Shown here one piece after another: positions 45,088 to 57,492 of a DNA stretch of 64,000 bases. Made by a program: the position numbers and the translations under genes. This DNA is from Lineus longissimus (Eukaryota > Nemertea > Pilidiophora > Heteronemertea > Lineidae). Where the stretch lies: the NCBI RefSeq assembly GCF_910592395.1, contig NC_088323.1:4402001-4466000 (forward strand), in the 5' to 3' direction. Under the pieces are notes generated by a model. It was not told the origin of the DNA. It worked only from the letters and a program-made list of their open reading frames with translations, and did no database searches. Position 1 is the stretch's first letter. Each line of letters starts with the position of its first letter.

Positions 45088-48000
45088 AATAGTTTATGAA
45101 ACAGCAGCGAAGACGAATGAGGCCACCAGTCGAAGGACGTCGCGTGCCACCAGCGGTATCCAATCAGTATTCGGAACCTAAAAGAACCACATAAACCATT
45201 CAACTGACAACATATTTAGCGTCACCCTGTATCTATAATGATACTCAGCGGATACAAGTGTGATACCAAGTCACCCAAATTGAAATTCGTGCCAAAATGT
45301 CAAGACTCAATTCATGCATCGGTGTTAATCCGGGCTTTATGATATTTGGCTTTGATGTTATTAAAATATGCCACGAGACATATTCATGGTGTCGATAATG
45401 AGCATGTCTGGATATTACAGGTGATTGTGACGTCATCATTCCCGTATACGTTTGACGTTTGGATCTAAACCTATCTAATTCATAGCAAACTTCTAAACGA
45501 AATGAATTACCCTACTGATCAGTTCTTTCAAAGGAAACGCTTGTTTAGAGGAGAAAGGAAGTATTTTTGCGTTCCGATAGATTATATCCGTCTGCGCTCA
45601 TCGGCGGAGCTCATCGTTACTCCACGAGTTAGAGACGAGTGATGCACCAGTCTACACTCACCAATACTGACCAGTGATTAGTGATTCGGAACGAGTTCAC
45701 AATCCCCGATCACACCCCAAAAAAAGGTCATCGGTTGACTAACCAAGCACCACTGTTCAATGGATTTATAGTTGAATGCGATCAAACTACGTCATTTCCG
45801 ATCGGGGATTCTAAAGTTTAGCCAGTGAGGAATTCTATCATACAATCATAGTGACCAGAAGTGATTACAGTGACCAGTCTAAATTCACCTTTACTTACTT
45901 AGTGGTTGGACGGCTGACGACTGTAACTTTATTTTCATCAAGCTTTCGAATGGCCTTGAATAACCGGAGTCTACCATTATCCCATCCTGACTCTCATGCA
46001 TGTGCAGTAATTATTAGGCCTAGCTATTTTATGTAAATTATACGTAAATCCATAACTTACATAGATCGGCCTACGTTGTATAGAGTAGGCCTGTCGGCCT
46101 ATTCCATCATGCATACCATAGTGCATAACCTTGATTGCACTAGAGTGTTTCGCAAAGCCCCCGAAACGTCTACGTAAACGTCTATTCGTTATCACGAGGT
46201 CAAACAATGATATAGACGTTAATGCCGGCGTTTCGGGGATTTGCAAAACTTCCTACTATAGCTAGGAGTTCAGAAAAGTTGTGAGGTGGTTTCTGATGTG
46301 CGTGACATAAAAAGATATGTTTCGAATTAAATGATTTCATGACAATTATCGTGGGGAATAGGTTTTTTGATGTCACTTAAACGTTACAACGATATGCACT
46401 AACAACATGGTTTGCGGTTCATGTGATATCTAAGTTTGCAATCATATAGTTATTGGTCCAATACAATAATCTTCTGTGGATGAAAGTGACATGGGCTTGC
46501 ATTACATAGGTTGGTAATCTATTGATTATTGAACCGCTAATTATACTGCTGCCTGCTGGGAACAATATCATCATGTATCTCATTGTTGACAGACAATAAG
46601 GAAAGCTACATGTAGGCCTACTTGCTGCAGGCCTGTAAAGAACACGAACACGATTCACTCACTGCACTTCCTCCTTACTCTATACCTAAGGCTAAACGAT
46701 CAATTGACTAAACTACATGTATTTGTACCTTTAAAAACAACCAACGCCAACATGAATATTTTTCAATCATACACCGGGAAAAAAAATCATGGTTTGTTCG
46801 TCAAGGCAGATTCGATTTCAAAACAGCATAATGATATAAACAATGATGGAAATGGAAGCAAGGCAGGCACTGATCGAAGTCAATAGATTAATGTTGATAA
46901 TGAGATGTCCTGATCGGGACCTCGACCTACAACCATTGGTTGTCATTCATGACGCATAATGCGACGGAGATATTTTGTCAATAAGATAATTGAACTATTG
47001 GCCTACCAAATTGTGCTATATAAGCCTGTTCAAGATATCACGTGAGAAAGTGCAGGGATACATATAGCCATGCAGTGCAGTTTGTTAGTCAATAATATTC
47101 GAGAGGTTTGAAGTCTTCCAAATCTGACGTGACACCGGGGTATCGCGATCGGTGTCTTATACGCCAAGGCTGCTGAAATTGCCCGCCGTGACAGTTGGCG
47201 TCCACCCAAGGCCTCCTATCAAGGCTTTCTTCTGATTGATAAGGTGAGTATGCATATGCATGAACTGCTTTGCAACTGGCTGGTTTCTCTATAGATAGTG
47301 CCCATCCTCGAAAAACCAGAGTCAGTCTGACCTTCTCCCCTCCGCGCACAATTACTGAGCTCAGTCGTTTGTGCCGAGTGTTGGCCTGAAGTTCAGGATG
47401 CAACTGTCCTAGCGAAACTGAACTCCGTCTCACTATGACTCTTTTTCTTCTACCAGTACCAGCTAGCTTACTGGTTTAACGTTCAAACTAGATTGGGTGG
47501 ACTAAAGAACTAGAACTAAGAAGTGAGAAGTTAGCCCGTTTGAACAAGATAAACCCTGGCGATTTAATTTCAGATTCTGAGAAGGGAATTCGTGTCGAAC
47601 CCTTCGCAAAGAAAAATGCAAAGTCACTTATTGATTCGATTCCTGGGTGGGGGGTACGGGTTTACATTGACCACTACAAGAACGGTGATCAAGGGCTTTC
47701 ACCTGCCGCCTATATTTGCCACTCAAAATCTTATCGCTGAACGCATTGTTATTCTGACCTTGGACGGCGACACCAGAACAGCCTTTGATCATTTGAATAG
47801 ATATCTGATAGTTTATATTTCGGCTAGGAGGGTATAAAACTTAATTACTGGCGTTGTGAGTAGAGCCGTCATGCTTAGAGCGGCACATTCTTCAAGGCGA
47901 AGAGAAACAATAAGTTAATGACTGTGTACTGTACAGTTAACCGAGTATAAAGAAGAGAACGTATAAGAGGAGTATAAGGAAGAGAACGCGTATGGAGAAG

Positions 48001-48862
48001 AAAGCTACACGAGTTGAGTAAAAACGGGAACATATGGAGGAGTTTGCTCGAACTTCTTGTACTCTTACAGTTTCAACCATGACCTTGACATTGTAATGAT
48101 GAAACTAAACTTGTTCAGAACAAGTTTTGTCATGAGATCTATTCAATCATAATTACCTTAAATTTTTCAGTTATAAACATCGGATAATGATGGCTCATCA
48201 ACGAAACTGTGTTATTCGATCGAATTGCCCAGTCTGACCTGTCATTGTTTCGGTAGTGCTTTACTGTCAACCAGTTTGGCCTGTGCAGTGTTTTAGAAGT
48301 ATCTTAAATGTAAATGGACTATTTCAACCGCCTGTGAAGTTTACCCTAGTTCAAAACAATCACAAATTTCCTTCTTTTTAATGACAACTGATTGTTAAGG
48401 GTTAAGTGCTTTGCTAAAATGTTGTCCAGACATCTCATTAAAATTGGAGCAGAAAAGGTCATAGGCCTAGATGTTATAAGCCTACTCTAACTGGAACGGA
48501 ATAAGTCTGTTGCTATTTTGTTCTTTTTAAAGCCAATTAGTGACTCGACACGCTCATATATACGAAGATGAAGCATTTTCATTGAACAGATTATCCAGAA
48601 CCTCATCTTCTTTTGCACAGAACGGCATCACTTGTCGCGAACTGTCTTTCACCACTCTTGCGACGAACATCAATCCTTTTATCGAAGAACGTAATCCGTA
48701 GATATATATATTTATAATTATAGGGCTCAAATATCATCATCATTTTTGCAAAAGGCTCATGGAGGATGATGTTCTTCAATAACCGCCGCCTTCTATTAAC
48801 GTTGTATATGAGTTAATTCATACCGCCTCTCTTCCAGGAATCGTCCAAGGCGTGTACGGGGA
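45088..48862. other. Divergent intergenic region, ENT to NCKX5
   Basis: No exon recognised. The left part should hold the ENT promoter. It contains a MITE-like hairpin (46147-46249) and a small tandem repeat of gtataaggaagagaacg near 47945-47995. A cttccag acceptor 24 bases before the NCKX5 ATG (48839) suggests that a non-coding first exon of that gene lies somewhere here. Confidence 0.5.
46147..46249. mobile_element. MITE-like inverted repeat
   Basis: Left arm gtttcgcaaagcccccgaaa cgtctac...gtctat (46147-46185) is complementary to right arm atagacg...cggcgtttcggggatttgcaaaac (46212-46249), with a short loop. No coding capacity. Confidence 0.5.
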
Positions 48863-51800
48863 ATGGTAACGGATTTCATATGGCGGTGCCCGCGGTGGTT
48901 GACCGGACTCCTAGCCCTGCTAATCTTGTCCGGCCTTCATTTCGTCAAACATTCACACCACCAATTGGATGGGGCGGATGACGTGCAAAATGGTAGGTGG
49001 CAATTTCCTTTCGCAGTCGAGCTTTCATTCATTTTTTTGGCCAATCCGAATCCTGTGTGAACCCACTGCACCCTGGAAGCTATAGCTACTGTATACCGTC
49101 CCTCTAAGCGGTCAATGACAAGGAGCTACGATCGGTATAATATTGTAAACCATGTCTGTCATTACATCCTTCAGCTTTCCTGTCACGTGTATTGCTTTCC
49201 ACCAATGGGAGCTCTGCCCCAGACGTCTCCAACTGCACCCCGCGTGAAAGTGAAAACTTCCCAGACTTCCCCTTGACAATGGAGACGAAAAGAAATGGTG
49301 GGGTTCTCGTCATTATCTTCATCGCACTCTACGCATTCGGGGCATTGGCAGTGGTCTGTAACTACTACTTCCTCTCGGCGATGGAGGCGATCTGCCACAG
49401 TAAGTTATTTATTTAAAAAAATTTATGTGGACCTAACAGTCTTGGGACCAGGTTGAGTTTTGTTTTGGCCAATCACAAATCCTCAGTCCTGCTTCACACT
49501 GGTGCCGTATAAACCATTCATCATCATACAAGGGCTTTTACCCTAGATACCTTTGGCAATGAGTTGAAGTGAGAAAGTGCGGATGAATTCGTCGTTTTTT
49601 CTGCCTGTACCTTTTCTCCTGTTTATACAATCAATAGAGATGCAGTTTTTTTACCGCTTCTGTTTGAGGTTTTTGAGGCTTGTTTCTTGCCCTTCAATTT
49701 GGTCGCATTATTTCTTTTTCAGGGCTAGGTCTATCAGAAGATGTCGCAGGCGCCACCTTTATGGCAATAGGTACTTCGGCACCGGAAATTGGAACTGCAT
49801 TTATTGGCAAGTCATATTATTCTAGAGATCATGATCCTCATGGTCTCGGCTTATCCTCCATATAAATGTAGAGTATAAATTGATTATGAGACACAAACCT
49901 TGGTCGTCAAAATGTTAGAAATACTGCCAAAAGCCACAACGCTGACACCCTGTATTATTGATATCTATCCAGCTATACATATACATTGGGTTGTCCTTCC
50001 AAAACTGCCAGAGTTAAAAATTGCGTCTTTTTTACATCATTTTTTATTGGTTACGCTTTAAAGTGAAATGTTGCTTTCTGGAGTATGCCATGTTTTATTC
50101 GTGCTTCCACGTGGCTTCTTCTGACTCTTTGAGAATGCTTGTTCATTCGTAAAGTTCTACTGTTGGTCAGATGACTATATTGGTACATGTATAGGTGAGG
50201 TATCGTGGCTGTGAATCTTTCTTCTGGATTCACTTTCATGTTTTGAAATGCAAACCTGATTGCATCTCTACCAATTTGCAGGTGTTTTCGTCACAGAAAG
50301 CAACGTTGGTTTGGACACGGTGGCTGGCTCGACTGTCTTCAACATGTTCTTTATAACTTCTCTCTGTGGACTCTTTGGCTTGCATGTAAGTTGGTGCGTT
50401 GATACTTCACCCAGCATGTTTCAGTCAGCATATATAATTCGGGGCGGATCTTAGGGAAAATGATGCTTACCATCTTTAAACTAACTTTTGTCTCATATAC
50501 CTCATAGTATCTTTATGGGTCATTTCATTTTCAGAAAATCGCAATCAAGAAATGGCCTGTCGTGCGGGATTTGATGTCTTTTGTTTTCGCGGCTGTTGTT
50601 CTCATTGGAGTCACAAGCGATGGTGTTGTGGCTTGGTAGGTAAACCACGACGATATGTCATGGGTTATGACACAAAAGTAGGTCAATAGGTCATAGGTTA
50701 TGACAAATTCGATCTATAAAGGTTACTGCGACTGCAAAAAGCACTTCCGGTAATATCATTGGCCAATTCTGCTTCATCTGCACTGTCTTTGGAATTGAAC
50801 ACATCGCAAGGGTCTTATGGTAAAAAACGTCAATTAGAGAGTAGTACTTGTTTACATTTTGTGCCTCATCTTACTAAATTTAATTGACTTTAGGTTACAA
50901 ACCATAATGGATGACTGAAAATGTCTTTTCCTAGGTACGAAGGTCTCCTTGTTAGTCTTGTCTACCTTGCCTACGTCATCATCATAGCATTTAGTCAGCG
51001 CATTGAGAGAGCCTTGGACATGTGCTGCCGGTGCGGTGAGGATGAAGAAACGATTGCCCTTCTCGGTGATCAACGTCAACAAGACGGCAAGGCTGGTCCA
51101 TCAAAGGTGTATTCTGACGTCAAAGAAACAGCGTTCTCCAGCGGCCGACACGACGAAGATCGTTTGATAACTACTTCAGATCTCAAGGCTGACATAGAGA
51201 GGAGTCAGTCAAAGTTAAGCTTGTCTGCATCCACAACAAGTGGATATAGGTCAAGCAATGACCTTGATGGTGAGGAATCATTAATGGCGGCAAGGATAAA
51301 GTACCACTCCACACTTTCTTTAGCAGGTGAAGGTGAGTCTGGCCCTTGCCTAGGTGGCATGTGGGTACTTATAGGCCTTCTGCCATCCTTACAATCCTGT
51401 GTCATATTTTTGACCAGAATTTGAGATAAATACCACCGAATAAACCATCCGACACTGCCATGGCGAAACCATGACATATCCACAGATAAAAATCTGACAA
51501 GCGATCATTAAATTTCTTAATTTTTAGTCTATTTACACTTAGTGCCGACTAGAACCCGGGATAGTACCCGGAATTTAAAGTTCGATGTTGTATTGCTTAT
51601 ATTTTTATCATCAATAAATATCAAAATGCAGAAAAGGCTTTTTCCTTTTCCAGAGAGCTACAAAACTCAGCTGTCGTGGCCAAAAGGCTGCCTAGCACGA
51701 TTCCTTTGGATAGTTTACCTCCCTTTCAGCATATTACTCTTCTTAACCATCCCCGACTGCAACAGGCCAGGGTGCTGGAGAAACCTCTATATCCTCACCT

Positions 51801-52996
51801 TTCTGTCATCAGTGGTGTGGGTGTCACTGCTGTCCTACCTTCTGGTGTGGATGATTGAAATTATAGGTAAGTCGTCTTTCTGAATAACATGCAGTAGCAC
51901 TATTTCTAGTAGTTCTACATTCTTGGAACTAAAGGTTTTTGAGATTTTGTGGGAAATGAAAAAAAAATCAGTTTTTCAGAAAACCAAAAGCATCTTCCTT
52001 CCTTGTATATGTATATATATTCTTCATACTGACTGGCTGACCATCAGATTTAAGTCGCCATATTTGTCTCAATTCTAATGTTAAGACGAAATAACGCAGT
52101 ATCCTAGGCAATGCTAGGTGGAGGCTCGGGTCCAGTTGCTTAACAGGTGTTGGAGACAAACTCCAGTGATAGCTCATCTAAGCGTGAACTCCTTCAGTAA
52201 ATTTCCTTTACATACATGTATGACGTTAGGACATAACGCCAACGTTACTGCTAACGCCGATTGAGCAACAGGGCCCTTGATGATATTCTTGTTTTTCTTC
52301 AGGTGAAGTTTTCTTCATTCCGGAATCGATAATGGGGATCACATTCCTTGCCATAGGGACGAGTATTCCCGATGCAGTCGCCAGTCTTCTTGCTTGTAGA
52401 AAAGGTAAGACAAATACAAGCTCACTATTTATCACAACTATGGCATTTGCTGAGGGTAATTCTTTATAGAATTTTCACGCCCGAGAAACGGGATTTTAGT
52501 TGCTCGGCTTTACCCAATTGTCAAGGGCCCCACTCACTTTGCCTTTCGGGTCGGTGCATTCAGGGGAAAAAGTAAGGTCAAAATGAGAAGCGTATACGAC
52601 CGGGGACTACCCGGTCAGGCGTCTGATTCGTCCGGATTGTTATAAAAATGTTCGCTTCTTTCAGGCTACGGAGACATGGCCATATCCAACATTCTGGGAA
52701 GTAATATCCTGGACATCGTGTGCACGGGTCTGCCGTGGTTTATCAAGACAGCTATAGTTATCCCGGACTCGCTCATCTACACTGGGACATCCTCAGTTCT
52801 CTTCACAATCATCTCCCTACTCTCAAGCAGCTTAATCGTGATACTGGGATTCTTGGCATTCAGATGGACGTTAGATAAACGAATAGGCGTCTCATATTTG
52901 ATACTGTACATGATATATATTGTGATATGCTTGCTTTATGAGTTGAACATTTTTGGCTTGGTGAATTTGCCGCTGTGTCCGGAGGGAGACACTTGA
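48863..52996 (+). CDS. SLC24A5-like: Na+/Ca2+(-K+) exchanger, NCKX5-like (SLC24)
   Basis: Cation exchanger of plasma or organelle membrane. Nine exons: 48863-48992, 49175-49399, 49723-49806, 50282-50385, 50535-50635, 50935-51332, 51654-51866, 52303-52404, 52665-52996, giving 562 residues. An N-terminal hydrophobic segment (signal-anchor type) precedes TM1. Alpha-1 repeat: [21 protein letters not shown]. Alpha-2 repeat: [19 protein letters not shown], then [17 protein letters not shown]; the Asp of GSNILD, equivalent to the K+-linked residue known in NCKX2, is kept. The central cytoplasmic loop (exon 50935) is Ser/Asp-rich, and its flanks SIPD and FLTIPDC fit NCKX5 best. The intron after 49806 begins with gc instead of gt. 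Polyadenylation signal at 53174-53179. Confidence 0.92.
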
Positions 52997-53263
52997 CACA
53001 TCCCGTTGTCAATTCAACTTTGACTCAGCCTCCTGAGACAAGATACAAATCCCGACAAGAACGCTACGCCAAACAACCTGGGTAACGCTCCGACTTCTTA
53101 TTCGCTGTTAATGGTTATATCAGGGAAGAATGAATTGTGACAATATTATGATATATACCGTTATGTCTTGTACAATAAATGGGTGATAAATGTAACTACT
53201 GTAGTTTTTGCAACTGCCTTTTATATCAAGTAATTTGACAACATTCTGAGAAGGTGGCAAAAA

Positions 53264-54950
53264 TCATTCCGCCACTATAATTGTCCATTTGTATTGAAAT
53301 TCAACTGGGTCGGGCAAAGCAGCAACCTCCTTCTCAATGTCCTTGTCACTGATCACGCCCAACGCCGACACGTACCTCTGCCGCAGCATGTAGCCATATT
53401 GTTCACGACTGACCTTGACCTTATACGACCTCTCCACTGGGGAGTCCGAGGTGAACTTGTATCCACATTTTTGAAGAACAGATTCACAAATGCGTACAGA
53501 CGCTGAATAATCAACAGGTGAATAATCACCTGTTGTTTTAAGGCGTTTCGCAACGTCTGGACTAAAAAATCCTCCGTCTCCAAACGTTATGATGACTTTT
53601 CCTCCTCTGCGCAGCTGCGACCGGATGTTTCGCCATGTCTCCTCAAGCGTTTCTATTGGTAAATGGTGAAAACTTTGATTTATGATCAACGCATCATAGG
53701 TTTTCTTAAGGCGGGAAAACTCCAGTCCATCCAGGTTGATGCCCTGTGCGTTGGGGACTCTCTGTTTGACCAGTTGAAGCATCAGCGGGCTTGGGTCCAC
53801 AGAGGTTGATGTTTTGAAATGGTAGCCCCTTTCAAAGAGGATGCGCTGTATCCAGCCGGATCCGCAGCCAACATCAACGAAGTCTTGGTCATTGGAGAGG
53901 CGGCCGTACTGTAATAATAAAAAGTTGAATAACATGCAAGGGCGCCCCTCAAGCACTTTAATGCCGAAACTAATCCATGGTTGACCTTTGACGTCACATT
54001 TCCAATAGCCAATCAGATAGGAATAACGTCCTCTTTGTAAATCGTGGTCAAACTTTATGCGATCCTATTGGTTATCATCCAATCAATTTTGTGAAGGTCA
54101 CTGTGACTGCAAAGGATCACTGACCTAGAAGTTGCTTGGCGGATGCACTGACCGTTGCTAATAGGCCTATTGTACATGTATAGTATTGGAAAAGCCATAG
54201 TACATGAAATTGTATTACAATCTAGGGAGGTCATCAGCAATATGGTTTGACGAAACAGGACTAAAGCGTAACAGTAATAGGCAGAACCCAGGGTGGGAAC
54301 GGGTAGGCGAAATAGACGAAACAGGTATAATGGTAATTAGGCGAAAGAGGAATTAGGCGAAATAGGATATCTGGTGAAACAGGAATAGACACCCCGTTGC
54401 GAAAATAAATTTCGGCCCATTTTGAAACTCCCCTTTTCACCGCTTTTCATAGGCAACGTTTGTTTACCATGGCATAAAAGTAAAAATATACAAGCTTATT
54501 CAAGCAATCTACTTAAAGTTGTCCATGCCTTTCAATGTTCATGATATTTTGAATGCTTTTGATGATGTTTTGATTTAAAACATGACTTTAATGTCATGGT
54601 AAACTTACGCTGTCTGTGAAAAGATGGCCGAAATTTATTTTCGCATACGGTCCATTATAGGCGAAACGGGAATAAATCAGTCCTCCCCATTGCCATCCCG
54701 ACATGGACATCTGCCGTTCTATCAAGTTCTATGAAATTACATGTACCTTGATGAGGACTTCCACTAGTTTGTCTGCAAACTGATCCCTGAAAGAATACAT
54801 CTTGTCATAATCGCCAGCAATATCGGCGTAATGGTCTGGACAAGCCATGATGGTATGCAACATGAATTCCCAAGCACAGGGAATGCTGTAATTGCCCACC
54901 TTTTGTCCGAATAATTCACACACGTATGGGCTGGCGCCCCGGCCCGACAT
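53264..54950 (-). CDS. Class I SAM-dependent methyltransferase
   Basis: Two exons, 54950-54747 and 53908-53264 (phase 0), give 282 residues. The start MSGRGASPYVCELFG is the first ATG of an exon with good gtacat donor. Exon 2 carries motif I DFVDVGCGSGW (SAM binding), an acidic VDPS at the end of strand 2, YDALIINQSFHHL as motif IV region, and GGKVIITFGDGG as post-motif. The C-terminal part ends with FQYKWTIIVAE, the usual final strands. The substrate cannot be told; small-molecule methyltransferases of the juvenile-hormone or ubiquinone type share this layout. Convergent with NCKX5 (stop codons 268 bp apart) and divergent from TOMM7. Confidence 0.85.
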
Positions 54951-55427
54951 GACCTCGTTAACACTAATACAATATCTCTATAGCCTCGATTACATTAACG
55001 CTTGTCCACAGGTTGCCTGTACGTTGTCGGGCGTTTTTAGGGCGGCTGTATTTAGCGGGCGGGGGGCCTGCTTCCCCGGGGCCTTTCAGCTTTGGGGATG
55101 GCGCATATCCATAGGCACTAGAAAATCTAGGCGTTACCCGGGTGGTGTGGGAATGGATTGCGGGGAGAGGTCTGGTTTAAATCTAGATTTTGGTTGGTTG
55201 GGGTCAGATAAGTGGGCCGGCAGGTGCTCCAAGGTGATGGAAATCATTACTTCGTAAACCCCCTTCGGAGACGGCCACTGGTCTCTTCGGCGATTACGCC
55301 ACTGTCCGCTGTAGGGCATCCCACGGCCGATGTGGAATTAGTCAGAAAGGTTTATCAAAAATTAGGAAAAAACATCAAAATATCGAAATCTTTCGTGCCA
55401 TAAACTACCCATTTTCCCAACTAAAGC

Positions 55428-56099
55428 ATGGTTCAGTTAAAACCAGAGACGAAGAAAAGGATCGCTACGGTCCTGGGGATCACAAAAACCGCATTTCATT
55501 GGGGATTTGTTCCCACAGTCTTGTATTTAGGTAATTTAAATTTGCAACATTTTGCCTTTTTTATATTTGGATTTTTACAACGTGCATCGATGCATGCATC
55601 ATGCATGCGCAGGCAGTGCACAGAACTTCTGCCTTTCATTTGTCCCCCTTTAAAGTTTACCCTAGCCGGCCTAGCTTCTGGTTATGTCTTCAATTGAAAT
55701 ATCTTTTCTGTTTCTTTGCAGGTTTCAAGAGAGGTAGCGAGCCAGGAATGCCAGAAATAACTTTCTTCAGGTAAAGATTAATAGTCTGTCAATCATAAAT
55801 TTAACTTTAGCCTTTGTAAAATTGGGGAGTTACTTGCCGTTGTCGTTAAAGAAGTACTCAAATAAGAGTTTTGGCTTTCCCTGGCCTCTCCACTGCATGG
55901 TGGTGGGACTGGTGGGCCGATATCTCTCCTTCGTAGCCTGAGTGTCCTCTGGTTGGTAGCCGTAGGCCCACTTCTTTAAAGGATTCACTCAATGGTACAC
56001 ACTGTTGTAAAACTTGCCATTCTGTTTTTAATGCAAAAAATCACTGAAGATCTATTGAAGTTGTTTCATTGCTTTCGTTTCAGTTTATTGTGGCAGTAA
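55428..56099 (+). CDS. TOMM7: Mitochondrial import receptor subunit TOM7
   Basis: Small tail-anchored subunit that modulates stability of the TOM complex in the mitochondrial outer membrane. Exons 55428-55530, 55722-55770 and 56084-56099 give 55 residues, exactly the length of human TOMM7. Sequence landmarks: MVQLKPETKKRI, FHWGFVPTVLYLG (membrane segment), FKRGSEPGMPE, ending FFSLLWQ. The last exon carries only about five coding codons. Start codons of TOMM7 and the divergent methyltransferase are 477 bp apart, with a GC-rich stretch between (55020-55090). Confidence 0.95.
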
Positions 56100-57490
56100 T
56101 GAAATGTCAATCATTGTCATCATCAAGCATTGCAGTCTACGATTCTGAACCTCACACCTTGGCCTCATTGACACAGAAAGAAGAAGACCAGTAACTCTGG
56201 ATATCAGTTGGCTCAGGAGAACAAAGTTTGTTCAAAGTAAACTGTATTTTGAGAAAAAGAGCGAGAACAAGACATTCAGATCCAATTCTGTTTGAACTGC
56301 ACTGACATGACTGATGAATAGTCAGAATACTCTAAAATTCTTGTTGGAGAAAGACGATTTTCAGAGTCGGACTTGAAATGGATTAGGAGATGATCTTCTC
56401 CATTCCATTAGTGTCTTGTCCTAGGAATATTGTTCAATTGAAGACAATTCTCAGATGGAGTGAATGATTGAATGGAGTTTATCCTTTGTTGTCTGTTTAA
56501 GAATATTGTAAACATGATGTAAGTTATGTGTTTTTAAAAGTAAACCTAAAGTAAAGTGACATGGAGTTGAGTTTGTCATTTATTTGAGCCTACCTAATGC
56601 TCAGGGTTACATGCTTGCCAACCCAGAATCTTGGTCACTTTGGGGTGACAGATGATGGTGCGGATATCATCTCTTGATGTGGTAATGATGCCCCTGTCCC
56701 TCATTACTCACTCACTTGGTCTTGGAAGAGTCTGACCCATCTCTGGATTTGGCAATATTATCCATGTCCCTCATCACTCACTCTGAGGAGTCTGACCAAG
56801 CTCAATGTGGTACTAATGATGCCCCTGCCCATCATTACTTACTCACTAACTTAGAAATTCTGACCAATCTCTGGATTTGGCAATGGAACCCATGTGGGCA
56901 TGCCCCAAGTCACTTGCACACTGAGAAGTCTGAATACTGAGGAGTTGGACACATTTCGGATGTTATAATGATGCCGTTGTCCCTCGTGACCCCTGGCAAG
57001 GTGGTCTTTGCAAGCAGTCGTGACAACATGCATGTCAACACCAGTTGAACTTTCCGTGTTTTCTGCATGTTGTTCCCATCCATGTTGCTGTAATCTCCCT
57101 CATAGTTGTTGTGATGTTCTTTACGGTTGGTTGTGACACACTCTCTGGTATGTTTAAACTAAAGTAGAACTACAGATGTACAGTACAACTACAAGATGTA
57201 TAGGTATTTACTACTTCTAGCATGAATGAACAAGACTTCCATCACACATTAAAACATGCTACCGAATAATTACGGTATATTTTTATTTGGAACCAAGTTT
57301 TGAGTACATTTTAAGATCAGATCTAATGCAGGACATAGACATACATATACTTTCTAACAGGCCATTCCAGGACATGAACAGTTCGGATGCAAAATCCACT
57401 CTGAAAAATGTTTAGATAACTGGGCATAAAAGTCACCTGAAGACTACTACTCTGACCCCCTTAGCTCTTGTATAAGAATGTATTTGCACT
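56100..57490. other. Region between TOMM7 and PMS1 with a degenerate repeat
   Basis: No gene recognised. At 56640-56990 an imperfect repeat of about 75-85 bp recurs four times, each with gatgcccctgtccctcatta, ctcactcactt, a gaagtctgacc word and ctctggatttggcaat. The rest is unique AT-rich sequence and the two 3' UTRs. Confidence 0.5.
57282..57287 (-). terminator. PMS1 polyadenylation signal
   Basis: TTTATT on the plus strand, AATAAA on the minus strand, about 205 bp after the PMS1 stop codon. Confidence 0.45.
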
Positions 57491-57492
57491 AT

